From positions 1-23,002 of the IMG/VR virus record IMGVR_UViG_3300031825_000073: 23,002 nucleotides of DNA, one strand, 5' to 3'. The stretch's first letter is position 1; every line of letters begins with the position of its first letter. This document shows positions 7,954 to 14,688 of this stretch, in pieces. The notes beneath the pieces were generated by a model. The model worked only from the letters and a program-made list of their open reading frames with translations. It made no database searches and was not told where the DNA came from. The stretch is from a virus. Made by a program: the position numbers and the translations under genes.

Positions 7954-8274
7954 ATGCGCGCTTGGTGCTTGGCGGGGTTACTGCTACTGTCGGGATGCGG
8001 AGGAGCTCCGGAACCGTGGGCGCCTGCCCGCGCGCATATCGACCGCGGGGTTACGATCTACGAAGGCGACTTGCCGAACCGAGAGGTATACGGCACGGTT
8101 ACCGATATGGCCTTTGGGGTCACTCGGGACCGCCGCAACCTCTCGGGCGGCTCGCAACTGCCGGAGAAGTACGACGCACTGAAGATGCGATGGCCTAGCG
8201 GGAAGGAAGAGTGGATTGTGCGGGATATCGTGGAAACAGATCGGTTCTACGTGAAGACGTCCGACCTTAAGTAA
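7954..8274 (+). CDS. Small secreted lipoprotein, moron-like (possible superinfection exclusion)
   Basis: 106 aa, the only convincing plus-strand gene. A short signal peptide (MRAWCLAGLLLLSGC) ends in a lipobox LLSGC with lipidation at Cys15. The mature part is about 90 residues with alternating strands (VTIYEGDLPNREVYGTVTDMAFGV, EEWIVRDIVETDRFYVKTSDL) and no known catalytic motif. It starts with a good AGGAG site, lies opposite to the tail operon between tape measure and G/GT genes, and its 3' end overlaps the GT stop by 3 nt of coding plus stop (8 nt in all, tail to tail). Phage lipoproteins placed like this often block re-infection by tape-measure or receptor interference. That function is inference here. 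Confidence 0.8.
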   Translation: MRAWCLAGLLLLSGCGGAPEPWAPARAHIDRGVTIYEGDLPNREVYGTVTDMAFGVTRDRRNLSGGSQLPEKYDALKMRWPSGKEEWIVRDIVETDRFYVKTSDLK

Positions 8275-8796
8275 TCGGCCGGTGGCGCTTCGAGATTTCC
8301 GCCTCTGCCCACATCTCCGACGCCTCCAACTCCAGCGCCAACCGCTGCCAGCCCACTGGTTGAGCGGCCAACTCCCACGGAGCCACCTTCAGATACCGGG
8401 CCGCACGCACCAACGCGTAGCCCGGTAATTCCTCGCCTCTACGTCCGCCGCTTACGAGGTAGGCGCGATGGCTGCGGACGCTCGCCGGTTTGGGAGTTGA
8501 TCCTCTTGGATCGCTCGCCAAATGGAGATGATGGCGAATTCCGGAAGGGATTGGACTGCTTCCAGCGATACCGGAACCGGGGCGCCGTTGTCGGTAAACT
8601 CCCAGTTCGTCAGGTTCTCCGCAAGCATCTCGTCGCTGCTCGTGTCGGCCAAGCCGGCCCGATAAGCAGATGACGTACACCGCGTGCGGTAAGTGATCTG
8701 GACAGCGCCCACCCCGATATCAACCGGGATAGTGCGCGTCTCTTCAAGGATCGCTGATAGTTCCAATGCCAACCTCCGGGGCTTGCGGCCCATCAT
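8267..8796 (-). CDS. Tail assembly chaperone gpGT-like (-1 frameshift fusion)
   Basis: Zero frame from 8796 to the slippery site, then -1 frame to TAA at 8267-8269. The first 103 residues are shared with the G product (ending QLPN), followed by 73 residues of -1 frame (PASVRSHRAYLVSGG...). Coordinates fit exactly: 530 nt is 177 codons minus one base. The T part (ALVRAARYLKVAPWELAAQPVGWQRLALELEA) is helical and typical of T domains, which recruit tail tube subunits to the tape measure. The predicted product is 176 aa. Confidence 0.82.
8452..8796 (-). CDS. Tail assembly chaperone gpG-like (zero-frame product)
   Basis: 114 aa from ATG at 8796 (a second ATG follows at 8793). It acts on the tape measure before tail tube polymerisation; it is not a virion part in known systems. 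Position just upstream of the tape measure gene, small acidic N-terminal domain and the overlapping -1 frame extension all fit the lambda G/GT arrangement. There is no strong Shine-Dalgarno. A terminator-like hairpin (8810-8838) lies directly upstream, so its expression may be lowered relative to the tail tube gene. Confidence 0.85.
   Translation of the reverse strand: MMGRKPRRLALELSAILEETRTIPVDIGVGAVQITYRTRCTSSAYRAGLADTSSDEMLAENLTNWEFTDNGAPVPVSLEAVQSLPEFAIISIWRAIQEDQLPNRRASAAIAPTS
8488..8494 (-). promoter_or_regulatory. -1 programmed ribosomal frameshift site CCCAAAC
   Basis: Minus strand reads C-CCA-AAC in the zero frame (codons CTC CCA AAC CGG), a canonical X-XXY-YYZ heptamer. Tandem slippage gives CCC AAA in the -1 frame and continues as CCG GCG AGC. 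It lies 11 codons before the zero-frame stop and in the expected place between gpG and gpT parts. Confidence 0.85.
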
Positions 8797-8809
8797 TCAA
8801 ACAGAGAAG

Positions 8810-8838
8810 GGGCGCCTCCACTTGCGGCAGAGGCGCCC
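8810..8838 (-). terminator. GC-rich hairpin, probable (weak) terminator
   Basis: Perfect 9-bp stem GGGCGCCTC/GAGGCGCCC with an 11-nt loop, followed on the minus strand by CTTCTCTGTTT. It separates the structural gene at 8993 from the G/GT genes. Because essential tail genes lie downstream and no strong new promoter is obvious, it probably only attenuates. Confidence 0.55.
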
Positions 8839-8992
8839 TCGGTCTCGCCGGCCTGTCCCGGCGCGGTCCCACGGCTTCAGTGAGTGTGGGAGATGTGTCC
8901 AGATGTGTCGCCGTGCTTACCCGGGCTGCGCCAATTGCCGGGGCCTGTATCACGGTCGTATTGTGGCGCTCGGTTTACCCTCTGGAACCCTG
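8839..8992. other. Short non-coding gap with a tandem 9-mer
   Basis: No supported gene. A tandem AGATGTGTC repeat (8891-8899 and 8901-8909, one base apart) is the only clear structure. It could be a binding site or chance. Short minus-strand open frames here lack coding character and a ribosome-binding site. Confidence 0.35.
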
Positions 8993-9379
8993 TTACGGCG
9001 TGGCGTCCTGTGCCGTGTAAAGCTGCAGCGTGTGCGTGCCGGATGCGGCCTTCGTCACGTAAAGGTCGGTGATATCCGTAGTGAGCGGGTTCGTGATGCC
9101 GCTGCCGGTGACCCAGCTAAACGGAGTGTCGGCCGGGATGGTGAGCGTTTGCGCGGGCGCACCGCCCGATGCGGCGTTCGTACAGATGGTGATTGCACTA
9201 TCGCAGATCCAAAGGAAGCCTTTAAGTTGCGACACGTCCACCGCGAAATTGACCCGGTAATCGGTCTGCGCCCCGACGAGCGAGACGGAAAGCATGCTCT
9301 CGCTCTCCGCCGTCACGGTCACGGTTTGCGAGAGACGGGACCCGCCGAAAGCGAGAGCCGCTGTGTAAGTAAAGGACAT
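8993..9379 (-). CDS. Small beta-rich virion protein (tail- or head-decoration type)
   Basis: 128 aa; ATG at 9379 with GGAG 8-9 nt upstream. Composition is Thr/Ser/Ala/Val-rich with alternating strands (LSQTVTVTAESESMLSVSLVG, HTLQLYTAQDATP) and no catalytic motif, suggesting an Ig-like or jelly-roll fold. It starts 22 nt after the tail tube gene and ends before a terminator-like hairpin. A tail-tube decoration or accessory role is plausible by position; I do not recognise the family. Confidence 0.75.
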   Translation of the reverse strand: MSFTYTAALAFGGSRLSQTVTVTAESESMLSVSLVGAQTDYRVNFAVDVSQLKGFLWICDSAITICTNAASGGAPAQTLTIPADTPFSWVTGSGITNPLTTDITDLYVTKAASGTHTLQLYTAQDATP

Positions 9380-9400
9380 TTCTTGATGCTCCGGGAGTGG

Positions 9401-10324
9401 TTAGACGTGCGTGATAACGATTTCGTAAGCGGCCCCGCCAAGGTCGGTATGCGGTTCCAGGTGCAGCGCGAACGTGCTGCCCATCACGCCGTCATTGTCC
9501 GCTTCGGTAGGCGTCTCCAACGTGCCGTACGCCGTGAGTTGCAGCGTGTTCCCGTCAATGTCGGTGGCAATCACGCGGGCGAAATAGCCGGTCTTGGCTT
9601 CCGCCGCGGTAAACAGGGTCGCCGCATCGGCCATCGCTTCCAGCACGAGGTTGAGCGTGGGATCGTTCGCGATCTTCTTGATGTCGTCGAAGCTGTCGGT
9701 GGCGACGTTGAGCGTGATGTGTGGCGCCCAGCGTGGCGGCTGGTTCATCTCCGCTTCGAGGAACTCCACCTCTGCGAGCCCGCCGATGGATGTTCCCAGG
9801 AGCACAGAGACCAACTCCGGGTCCGCAATCGCTTTTACGATCTCGGTCGGCGTGGTGGTGAGGGTAATGCCCTCTTGCCGCTTCCGCCCGAAGCCCTCGC
9901 CGTTGATCGCTACGTCTGTCCGCGTGAAGCGAATGCGGAAGCCCGCCACCACGCAGTACGCGGCCTTGCTGGCTCGCTGTGCGGACCCCGCTTCAATCGT
10001 GAGCGTCTTGATGGTATCGATACCGTCCGGGTTCGGCTGGTACGTGAACGGGGAACTGGTCTGGCTCTCCAGGCACGCCGAGAACAGGTAGGGCGCGGTT
10101 TTCAGGCACAGCGGCCCCTCGAACTCGAACTTGCTGTACACCTTCTGCTTGGCAACGCCGGTTTGCATTTCGCGGCCGGCGCTGCGCGTGCGCCCCTGCG
10201 GACGTACCGGGTTCAGCGTCAGGCGGTCCAAGCCCAGCGGACGCAGGGAAGCAGAAACTCCGGTGCCTGCGACTGACTCTTGCCCCCACTGCACTCGTTC
10301 GTTTACGGTGGCTCGTACGCTCAT
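9401..10324 (-). CDS. Major tail (tube) protein
   Basis: 307 aa; ATG at 10324 with a good GGAG site. The N-terminus (VNERVQWGQESVAGTGVSASLRPLGLDRLTLNP) is the classic start of long siphophage tube proteins of this type. Two beta-sandwich-like halves follow (VYSKFEFEGPLCLKTAPYLFS; ITLNVATDSFDDIKKI; LTAYGTLETPTEADNDGVMGSTFALH). It polymerises as stacked rings around the tape measure. Its place between tail terminator and chaperone genes supports the call. Confidence 0.88.
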   Translation of the reverse strand: MSVRATVNERVQWGQESVAGTGVSASLRPLGLDRLTLNPVRPQGRTRSAGREMQTGVAKQKVYSKFEFEGPLCLKTAPYLFSACLESQTSSPFTYQPNPDGIDTIKTLTIEAGSAQRASKAAYCVVAGFRIRFTRTDVAINGEGFGRKRQEGITLTTTPTEIVKAIADPELVSVLLGTSIGGLAEVEFLEAEMNQPPRWAPHITLNVATDSFDDIKKIANDPTLNLVLEAMADAATLFTAAEAKTGYFARVIATDIDGNTLQLTAYGTLETPTEADNDGVMGSTFALHLEPHTDLGGAAYEIVITHV

Positions 10325-10328
10325 TCAG

Positions 10329-10766
10329 TTAGCTCCTGCTGGTAACCTGGACTCTGTAGAGCCCACCGACATGAAAGTACCGCTTGCCGTCCGCAGGCTC
10401 GATGTACCGGACGGGAGAGATGCGGACGATAGAAAGAACGGTGTAAGACTGACTGCCGATGGTCACGACCCCCGTGGTGCCCATCAGCGCGGCGTCTATC
10501 GCGGCATAGAGCGCGTCCGCTTCGGAGTAGCCGTTGCTGTCCGTAACGGCCTTCACGAGCCAGGCCCCGCGCGCCATCATCCGCTGATCGCCGCCGGGAA
10601 CCGTGCGGTCATTGCCGCCGCTTTGCTGGTTGAAGATGATGTGCGGGAACGCCGTGCCGAGCGGCGCGAGGCTTTCGTGAATGCGCGTGGATGCCAGGTC
10701 GGTTACGTCGGATGCCGCGGCGAGGGTGGCGTAAATGTGCTTGGCTGCGGCTTGTTCTTCGTTCAT
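10329..10766 (-). CDS. Tail terminator / tail completion protein (DUF3168-like)
   Basis: 145 aa; its ATG overlaps the stop of the HK97-gp10-like gene (ATGA, 10763-10766). The pattern AAKHIYATLAAAS...TRIHESLAPLGTAFPHIIFNQQSGGND...WLVKAVTDSNGYSEADALYAAIDAAL is the typical tail terminator sequence: a short helix, then FPhIIf, then YSEAdALyaAId. Such proteins form a hexameric ring that caps the tail tube and joins it to the head. It is followed 4 nt later by the tube gene. Confidence 0.85.
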   Translation of the reverse strand: MNEEQAAAKHIYATLAAASDVTDLASTRIHESLAPLGTAFPHIIFNQQSGGNDRTVPGGDQRMMARGAWLVKAVTDSNGYSEADALYAAIDAALMGTTGVVTIGSQSYTVLSIVRISPVRYIEPADGKRYFHVGGLYRVQVTSRS

Positions 10767-11233
10767 TCCGCCGCCTTTCGGAGTATCGCCGCCGCGCCTG
10801 CTTCAAACGCGGGCCGCACTGCGTCAAGCGCCGGAGCGAGGAAGGGACGGGGCGCAATCTTCGTGGTCCCGAATTCGAGGTACGCGCCGTATTCCGCAGG
10901 CACGTCCACCTCTGCGGACAGTTCGCCGGTGCGCCGTGCCTGGATCTGTTCCAGCGTGCCGGTCTCACCTGCAGGCGACTCGCCCGGAGCGCTCGCGGTG
11001 TGCAGTTTCCACCCGTCCGGAATGGCGCCGCCTTCGTAGCGGACCCAGCGGGCGTTTTCGCGAATGGGGACGAGATAGACGTGACCGGTCTTGGCGCCCT
11101 GCGTGATGTTGTCGTGCGCGTGATCGCGCACGTCCCCCGCTATCCGCATCACCAGATCGCCTAACTGCGCGTGCGCCTTGTCGCCGATCCCGGAGAGGTC
11201 GCGCGAGACGGTCAGCTTCAGGGATGCGGACAT
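10763..11233 (-). CDS. HK97 gp10-family head-tail protein
   Basis: 156 aa from ATG at 11233, whose TGATG overlaps the stop of the upstream gene. The C-terminal signature AEYGAYLEFGTTKIAPRPFLAPALDAVRPAF is diagnostic of the HK97 gp10/tail-completion family (YaxvEfGT..apRPFlrPA). The N-terminal half is helical (DKAHAQLGDLVMRIAGDVRDHAHDNI). It acts late in joining head and tail. An ATGA overlap couples it to the tail terminator. Confidence 0.88.
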   Translation of the reverse strand: MSASLKLTVSRDLSGIGDKAHAQLGDLVMRIAGDVRDHAHDNITQGAKTGHVYLVPIRENARWVRYEGGAIPDGWKLHTASAPGESPAGETGTLEQIQARRTGELSAEVDVPAEYGAYLEFGTTKIAPRPFLAPALDAVRPAFEAGAAAILRKAAE

Positions 11234-11598
11234 CAGGCCAACCTCTTGCACTGGCAATCCACGAACAGCGCGTTTGACTGGTCCGCAAGCGGGCTTGTCA
11301 CTTCGTAGGTGAGTGAGCCAATCCGGAGCCGGTTCGCGCTCGTGACCGTCGTACCGTGCGGCAGGCGGATGATGCGCTTCTCGGCGTCCACTTGCCGCCC
11401 GCCTTCCGCACTGTCGCCGGGAGAGGTCACCGGCAACACCAGGCCCGCCACGGTGGATGATGCGGCCCAAGTGCCCACGGTGCGCCCGCCTTGCCCGTCG
11501 TCCGCAGTGGTGTTCGCGAGGATCTCCACGGTTTCGGGAAGGGTGCGCTCAATCGTCGCGCGCATCCGCGCCAGATCAGCAGCAGTCGGCATTGGCAT
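11233..11598 (-). CDS. Head closure / head-tail joining protein (stopper)
   Basis: About 121 aa from ATG at 11598 (alternative ATG at 11592); no strong ribosome-binding site, so the start is uncertain. It overlaps the upstream connector by about 20 nt. The beta-rich core VEILANTTADDGQGGRTVGTWAASSTVAGLVLPVT and LRIGSLTYEVTSP is characteristic of head-closure proteins that plug the connector after packaging. The C-terminus carries a CQC pair (FVDCQCKRLA), unusual for the family and possibly a disulfide or metal site. Confidence 0.8.
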   Translation of the reverse strand: MPMPTAADLARMRATIERTLPETVEILANTTADDGQGGRTVGTWAASSTVAGLVLPVTSPGDSAEGGRQVDAEKRIIRLPHGTTVTSANRLRIGSLTYEVTSPLADQSNALFVDCQCKRLA

Positions 11599-12139
11599 CA
11601 CCGCGGTACATCTGCAAGATTTCCGGCTGCTGCATCGCCCGATACCGGGCGGAAAGCTCACCGATCATCTGGAATTTCTGCTGCTCTTGGAACTGCCCGC
11701 CGTTGCTGCCCGGGGAGAACCCAAACGCAAGCTTCTCTTTCGCCTGCCACTGCTCTAACACGTCCGCAGCAGTGGCGTAGAGGTCAAAGGCTTTGCCGAT
11801 CAACAACACCGGCGGCAGGGTCGTTGCGGAGAACGTCCAATGCCCCACCTGGTAGTCGGATGTGGCGGGAGTGAGCGCGGCCCATTGCGTGTCATACAGG
11901 GTCGCATCCTCTTCCCAATCGCCGCGCGGGGCGTAGTAGTCGAGGTAAACCACCGTCCCGCCTGCCTGCACGGTCTCTGCGGCCTGGAGCTCCAGGTACC
12001 GCACGTCCGAGCGCCGCTGGTCTAGCGCCCGCTGGAGTTGATCATCGGACCATACCGGCTGTCCGGTTGCCGGGATAGCGTCTCCGATCAGGTCTCGCAA
12101 GCGGGACACGAGTTCGGCGCAGGTTGATCGTAGGGCCAT
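11576..12139 (-). CDS. Head-tail connector / adaptor protein
   Basis: 187 aa, ATG at 12139. The N-terminus TCAELVSRLRDLIGDAIPATGQPVWSDDQLQRALDQRRSDVRY is the typical start of phage connector adaptors (short helix, then W-sddeL...ld..r.dv). The middle has WEEDATLYD and the conserved DLYATAADVLEQWQAKEK helix. It forms the ring below the portal. The end (DANADCC) again carries paired cysteines, as does the next gene. Order relative to stopper, gp10-like and tail terminator genes is canonical. Confidence 0.85.
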   Translation of the reverse strand: MALRSTCAELVSRLRDLIGDAIPATGQPVWSDDQLQRALDQRRSDVRYLELQAAETVQAGGTVVYLDYYAPRGDWEEDATLYDTQWAALTPATSDYQVGHWTFSATTLPPVLLIGKAFDLYATAADVLEQWQAKEKLAFGFSPGSNGGQFQEQQKFQMIGELSARYRAMQQPEILQMYRGDANADCC

Positions 12140-12166
12140 AGTAGGTAGGCGGGACGGTGGAGATGG

Positions 12167-12556
12167 TTAGACCTTCGGGAGACGGAAACACGTCACTTCG
12201 GCGCCGATCGTACCGGAAGCCGGCGTAAACGTGATGTTGATCTTGCCGTCGTCCTGTCCGAACCGGCCGGACTCGAACGGGCCAAGCCAGACAATCGCGT
12301 TCTGCGCGAGCCCGGTAGCCGCGAAGGCACCGACGCCGGCCCGCATCGCCGGGGGGTTGTCTCCCGCGAGCACAGACGGCGTAAGCGTCGCCGCCGCGGT
12401 GTTCTTGATGCGGAAGATTACGCGGTCAGTCTTCCCCGCGAGGGTGCAGGGCAGGGTAACCGCTGCGTCGCCCGTGTCGAGGACATCAGGCGACGGGTCC
12501 GCAAGCTCGCTGTTCGCCAGCAGGTCGCGTACCGTAATGGCTGTTGCGTTTGCCAT
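12167..12556 (-). CDS. Small virion protein, possible head decoration
   Basis: 129 aa; ATG at 12556 with GGAG 11 nt upstream. Beta-rich with repeated short strands (DAAVTLPCTLAGKTDRVIFRIKN, GKINITFTPASGTIGAEVTCF) and N-terminal MANATAITVRDL. No catalytic motif. It lies directly downstream of a terminator-like hairpin, two genes after the capsid gene, a common place for decoration or fiber-like capsid proteins. The family is not recognised. Confidence 0.7.
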   Translation of the reverse strand: MANATAITVRDLLANSELADPSPDVLDTGDAAVTLPCTLAGKTDRVIFRIKNTAAATLTPSVLAGDNPPAMRAGVGAFAATGLAQNAIVWLGPFESGRFGQDDGKINITFTPASGTIGAEVTCFRLPKV

Positions 12557-12581
12557 TGGGCAATATCTCCAGAAAACACCG

Positions 12582-12605
12582 CAGGGAGCCGGTTAGGGCT
12601 CCCTG
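12582..12605 (-). terminator. Hairpin after capsid-associated gene, attenuator-like
   Basis: Perfect 9-bp stem CAGGGAGCC/GGCTCCCTG with a 6-nt loop, followed on the minus strand by CGGTGTTTTCT. It lies 31 nt after the stop at 12637. It may lower expression of connector and tail genes relative to the capsid genes. Confidence 0.6.
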
Positions 12606-12636
12606 ACGATGCGAGTATGAGAGGTTGAGCCGAGGG

Positions 12637-13116
12637 TTACTCGGAGCGGCTGACGACCGTGATATCCACCTGGCCGGCGCCGGAAGTCTGCCACATCAAC
12701 TTCTTGTTGGCCGTGGCGAGACGTCCGAGAGGCCCGAGGGTGGCAGTGCTATTCACAGCCATATTGAGCTTCGCGACGACCGTACCGCTGGTCTCTTCCG
12801 TGAGCGTCACCACGCGGGCGGTTGCGCCTACGGAAACGATCACGTTGTCAATGCAGAGGTACTTGCCGGCTCCGGGTGCCGGAGAGACCGCCGCTGCCGA
12901 AGCTGAAGCGTCCGCAGAGGTCGTCTGCGTAGTCGTCTGCAGGTCCGTGGCCGGATTGGTCACCACGCGCGGGCGCCCGAAGAGGTCTCCGGGAACGTCT
13001 GCACGGTCGGCAGTTGCGACGGCGGTTGGCAGCGCGGAGAGGGCCTTAACGCCCATCTTGAGCGGATTGCCGTTATCCGGACTATCGTGGGGAGTGTCCC
13101 CAGTAATCTTGGGCAT
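12637..13116 (-). CDS. Hypothetical capsid-associated protein
   Basis: 159 aa; ATG at 13116 preceded by GGAAGGAA. A disordered acidic/polar N-terminus (PKITGDTPHDSPDNGN) leads to an Ala/Thr-rich linker and a C-terminal beta domain (KYLCIDNVIVSVGATARVVTLTEETSGTVVAKLNMAVN, KKLMWQTSGAGQVDITVVSR). Immediately follows the major capsid gene by 19 nt and ends before a hairpin. A head decoration protein is plausible from place and fold type only. Confidence 0.7.
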   Translation of the reverse strand: MPKITGDTPHDSPDNGNPLKMGVKALSALPTAVATADRADVPGDLFGRPRVVTNPATDLQTTTQTTSADASASAAAVSPAPGAGKYLCIDNVIVSVGATARVVTLTEETSGTVVAKLNMAVNSTATLGPLGRLATANKKLMWQTSGAGQVDITVVSRSE

Positions 13117-13135
13117 CTGTCTGGTTCCTTCCGGG

Positions 13136-13990
13136 TTAGGCCGGCTTGTTAGCCGTCAGAACTGCCAGGTAGCTCGGACGAACTACCCGTGCGCCGTAGA
13201 GGTGCAGGCCCTTTACCGCGTCCGCAAAGCGAAGTTGCGGACGGTAAGCTTCGGTCTTCACCAGCTGATCTGCGAAGGTGATAGCCTTCGGATGACCGGC
13301 CATAATGCGGTACTTCGTGGCCGTGGTGTTCGGCACGTTGTTGGACTTCATAATGCTGAAGCCCGCCGCTTCGCCGATCTGCCCCTTGAGCAGCGTGGGT
13401 TTGTTAGGGTCCGTTCCGAAGGACACGAAACGTTCATCCTTCAGCAGCAGGCCATGAACCCACGGAGGAACGATGGCGTACCGATTGTCTTGCGGGACGT
13501 CGTTCTCATCCAGCAGAACGCCGAGGTCCACCAGGTAGTCATACACGGCGCCGATGGTGCCGAGGTCCGTCTTGGGACTCGCAGTGGAGCCGATCAGGTT
13601 TGCGGCGTCGGTGTACAGGGCCGCGATGAACTGATCCGTGGTGTTCGCGAGCGCGTATCCCGCTTCACCCATCGCGGCATCCATCACCGCGATATTCCCC
13701 TGCGCCTTGTCCACGTCGTCAATCGCGAAGTTGTACATCTTCGACTCGGTGATTGAAAGCGTGGTCGCCGCGTCCTGCAGCTCTTCCGGGGCGCTGTGGT
13801 CGGTCCCCTTCGTGTAAGTGGATACCGTCACCCGGCCAATGCCGTTAATGCGGACGGTATCGCCCTGTGCGCTGATTTCGCCTTCATAGTCGCGGTTGAC
13901 GACCATCGGGCCACCGTACACCAGGTTCTTGTTCGTGTTCGCCAGCAGGCGAGCAGACCAGATGGACGGGATGAAGTTGTTGAGACTCAT
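13136..13990 (-). CDS. Major capsid protein (HK97 fold)
   Basis: 284 aa; ATG at 13990 with GGAG 8 nt upstream. The start SLNNFIPSIWSARLLANTNKNLVYGGPMVVNRDYEGEISAQGDTVRINGIGRVTVSTYTKGTD is typical of P22-coat-like/HK97-fold capsids. It is followed by LQDAATTLSITESKMYNFAIDDVDKAQGNIAVMDAAM (spine region) and FVSFGTDPNKPTLLKGQIGEAAGFSIMKSNNVPN. No N-terminal delta domain is present, matching a separate scaffold gene upstream. Confidence 0.93.
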   Translation of the reverse strand: MSLNNFIPSIWSARLLANTNKNLVYGGPMVVNRDYEGEISAQGDTVRINGIGRVTVSTYTKGTDHSAPEELQDAATTLSITESKMYNFAIDDVDKAQGNIAVMDAAMGEAGYALANTTDQFIAALYTDAANLIGSTASPKTDLGTIGAVYDYLVDLGVLLDENDVPQDNRYAIVPPWVHGLLLKDERFVSFGTDPNKPTLLKGQIGEAAGFSIMKSNNVPNTTATKYRIMAGHPKAITFADQLVKTEAYRPQLRFADAVKGLHLYGARVVRPSYLAVLTANKPA

Positions 13991-14007
13991 CTATGTTCTC
14001 CAGCCCC

Positions 14008-14619
14008 CTAGCCGAGGGCTACACCTTTGAATTCACCGGCTTCCCAACGGCGGTTGAACTCCGCGGGATTGGTCTTCGCGAGTTCAGCCATTGCCTCTTT
14101 CGAGAGCGTTCCGCCCCGCTGCTTCTGCGGATTGCCGGGATTGCTGCCCCCGCTACCGCCGCCGCCGACCAAGTACGGCTTGTCTTTCGCGAGCTGTTCG
14201 AGCAGTGCGGGGACGTTCTCCGGGTCACCGTCCGCATTGAGCTTCACTGCGTCTTTGATGAGCAGGTAGGCCGTATCCGGATCCACGATCCCCGCCGTTG
14301 CAGCTGCGGCCTTCACTTCCGCTCTCACCACCCGGGCGTTAGCGGTTGCGGCCTTCTCCTCTGCAGCCTGGAGTTGTGCAGCCGTCGCTTGGCCCGCCGT
14401 CTCCAGGTCCTTGAGCTTCTTCTCGGCTTCCTTGGCCCGGGTGCGGTAGTTGGCGCTCTCCCCGCGCAGGGATTGCACGTAATCCGCACTGAACACCTGC
14501 GGCTCTCCCCCGCCTGGAGGGGTTGCCGGGGGTGTAACCGGGGCGACTGGAGGGGCGCCTACCGGTGGCTCGTCAGGGGAAAAGAAACAGCCGAACAAAC
14601 GATCACTGAACCTGAACAT
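14008..14619 (-). CDS. Scaffold protein
   Basis: 203 aa; GGGAG about 11 nt before ATG at 14619. Pro-rich N-terminus (PPVGAPPVAPVTPPATPPGGG), a central coiled coil (YRTRAKEAEKKLKDLETAGQATAAQLQAAEEKAATANARVVRAE), then a Gly/Asn linker and a basic/acidic C-terminal helix (SKEAMAELAKTNPAEFNRRWEAGEFKGV). This is the usual layout of capsid scaffolds, placed right before the capsid gene. It directs assembly of the shell and leaves before DNA packaging. Confidence 0.87.
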   Translation of the reverse strand: MFRFSDRLFGCFFSPDEPPVGAPPVAPVTPPATPPGGGEPQVFSADYVQSLRGESANYRTRAKEAEKKLKDLETAGQATAAQLQAAEEKAATANARVVRAEVKAAAATAGIVDPDTAYLLIKDAVKLNADGDPENVPALLEQLAKDKPYLVGGGGSGGSNPGNPQKQRGGTLSKEAMAELAKTNPAEFNRRWEAGEFKGVALG

Positions 14620-14688
14620 CTCGCGTGTATCTCCCGCCTGGCACCTGGCCGGGCATTGGGTGTGGGGATCAACCCCGTGAACCGAAAT

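Noticed and set aside
8744-8953. Short minus-strand open frame upstream of G/GT
   Set aside because: Crosses a terminator-like hairpin, low-complexity composition, no RBS.
8693-10276. Long plus-strand open frame (527 codons)
   Set aside because: Lies antisense to the tail tube, small structural and G genes. Composition is Arg-rich and repetitive, typical of an antisense frame in high-GC DNA, and there is no RBS.
10131-11039. Plus-strand open frame of about 300 codons
   Set aside because: Antisense to the tail terminator and gp10-like genes, which have clear family signatures.
12659-13756. Plus-strand open frame of 365 codons
   Set aside because: Antisense to capsid and the 159-aa gene; no start context.
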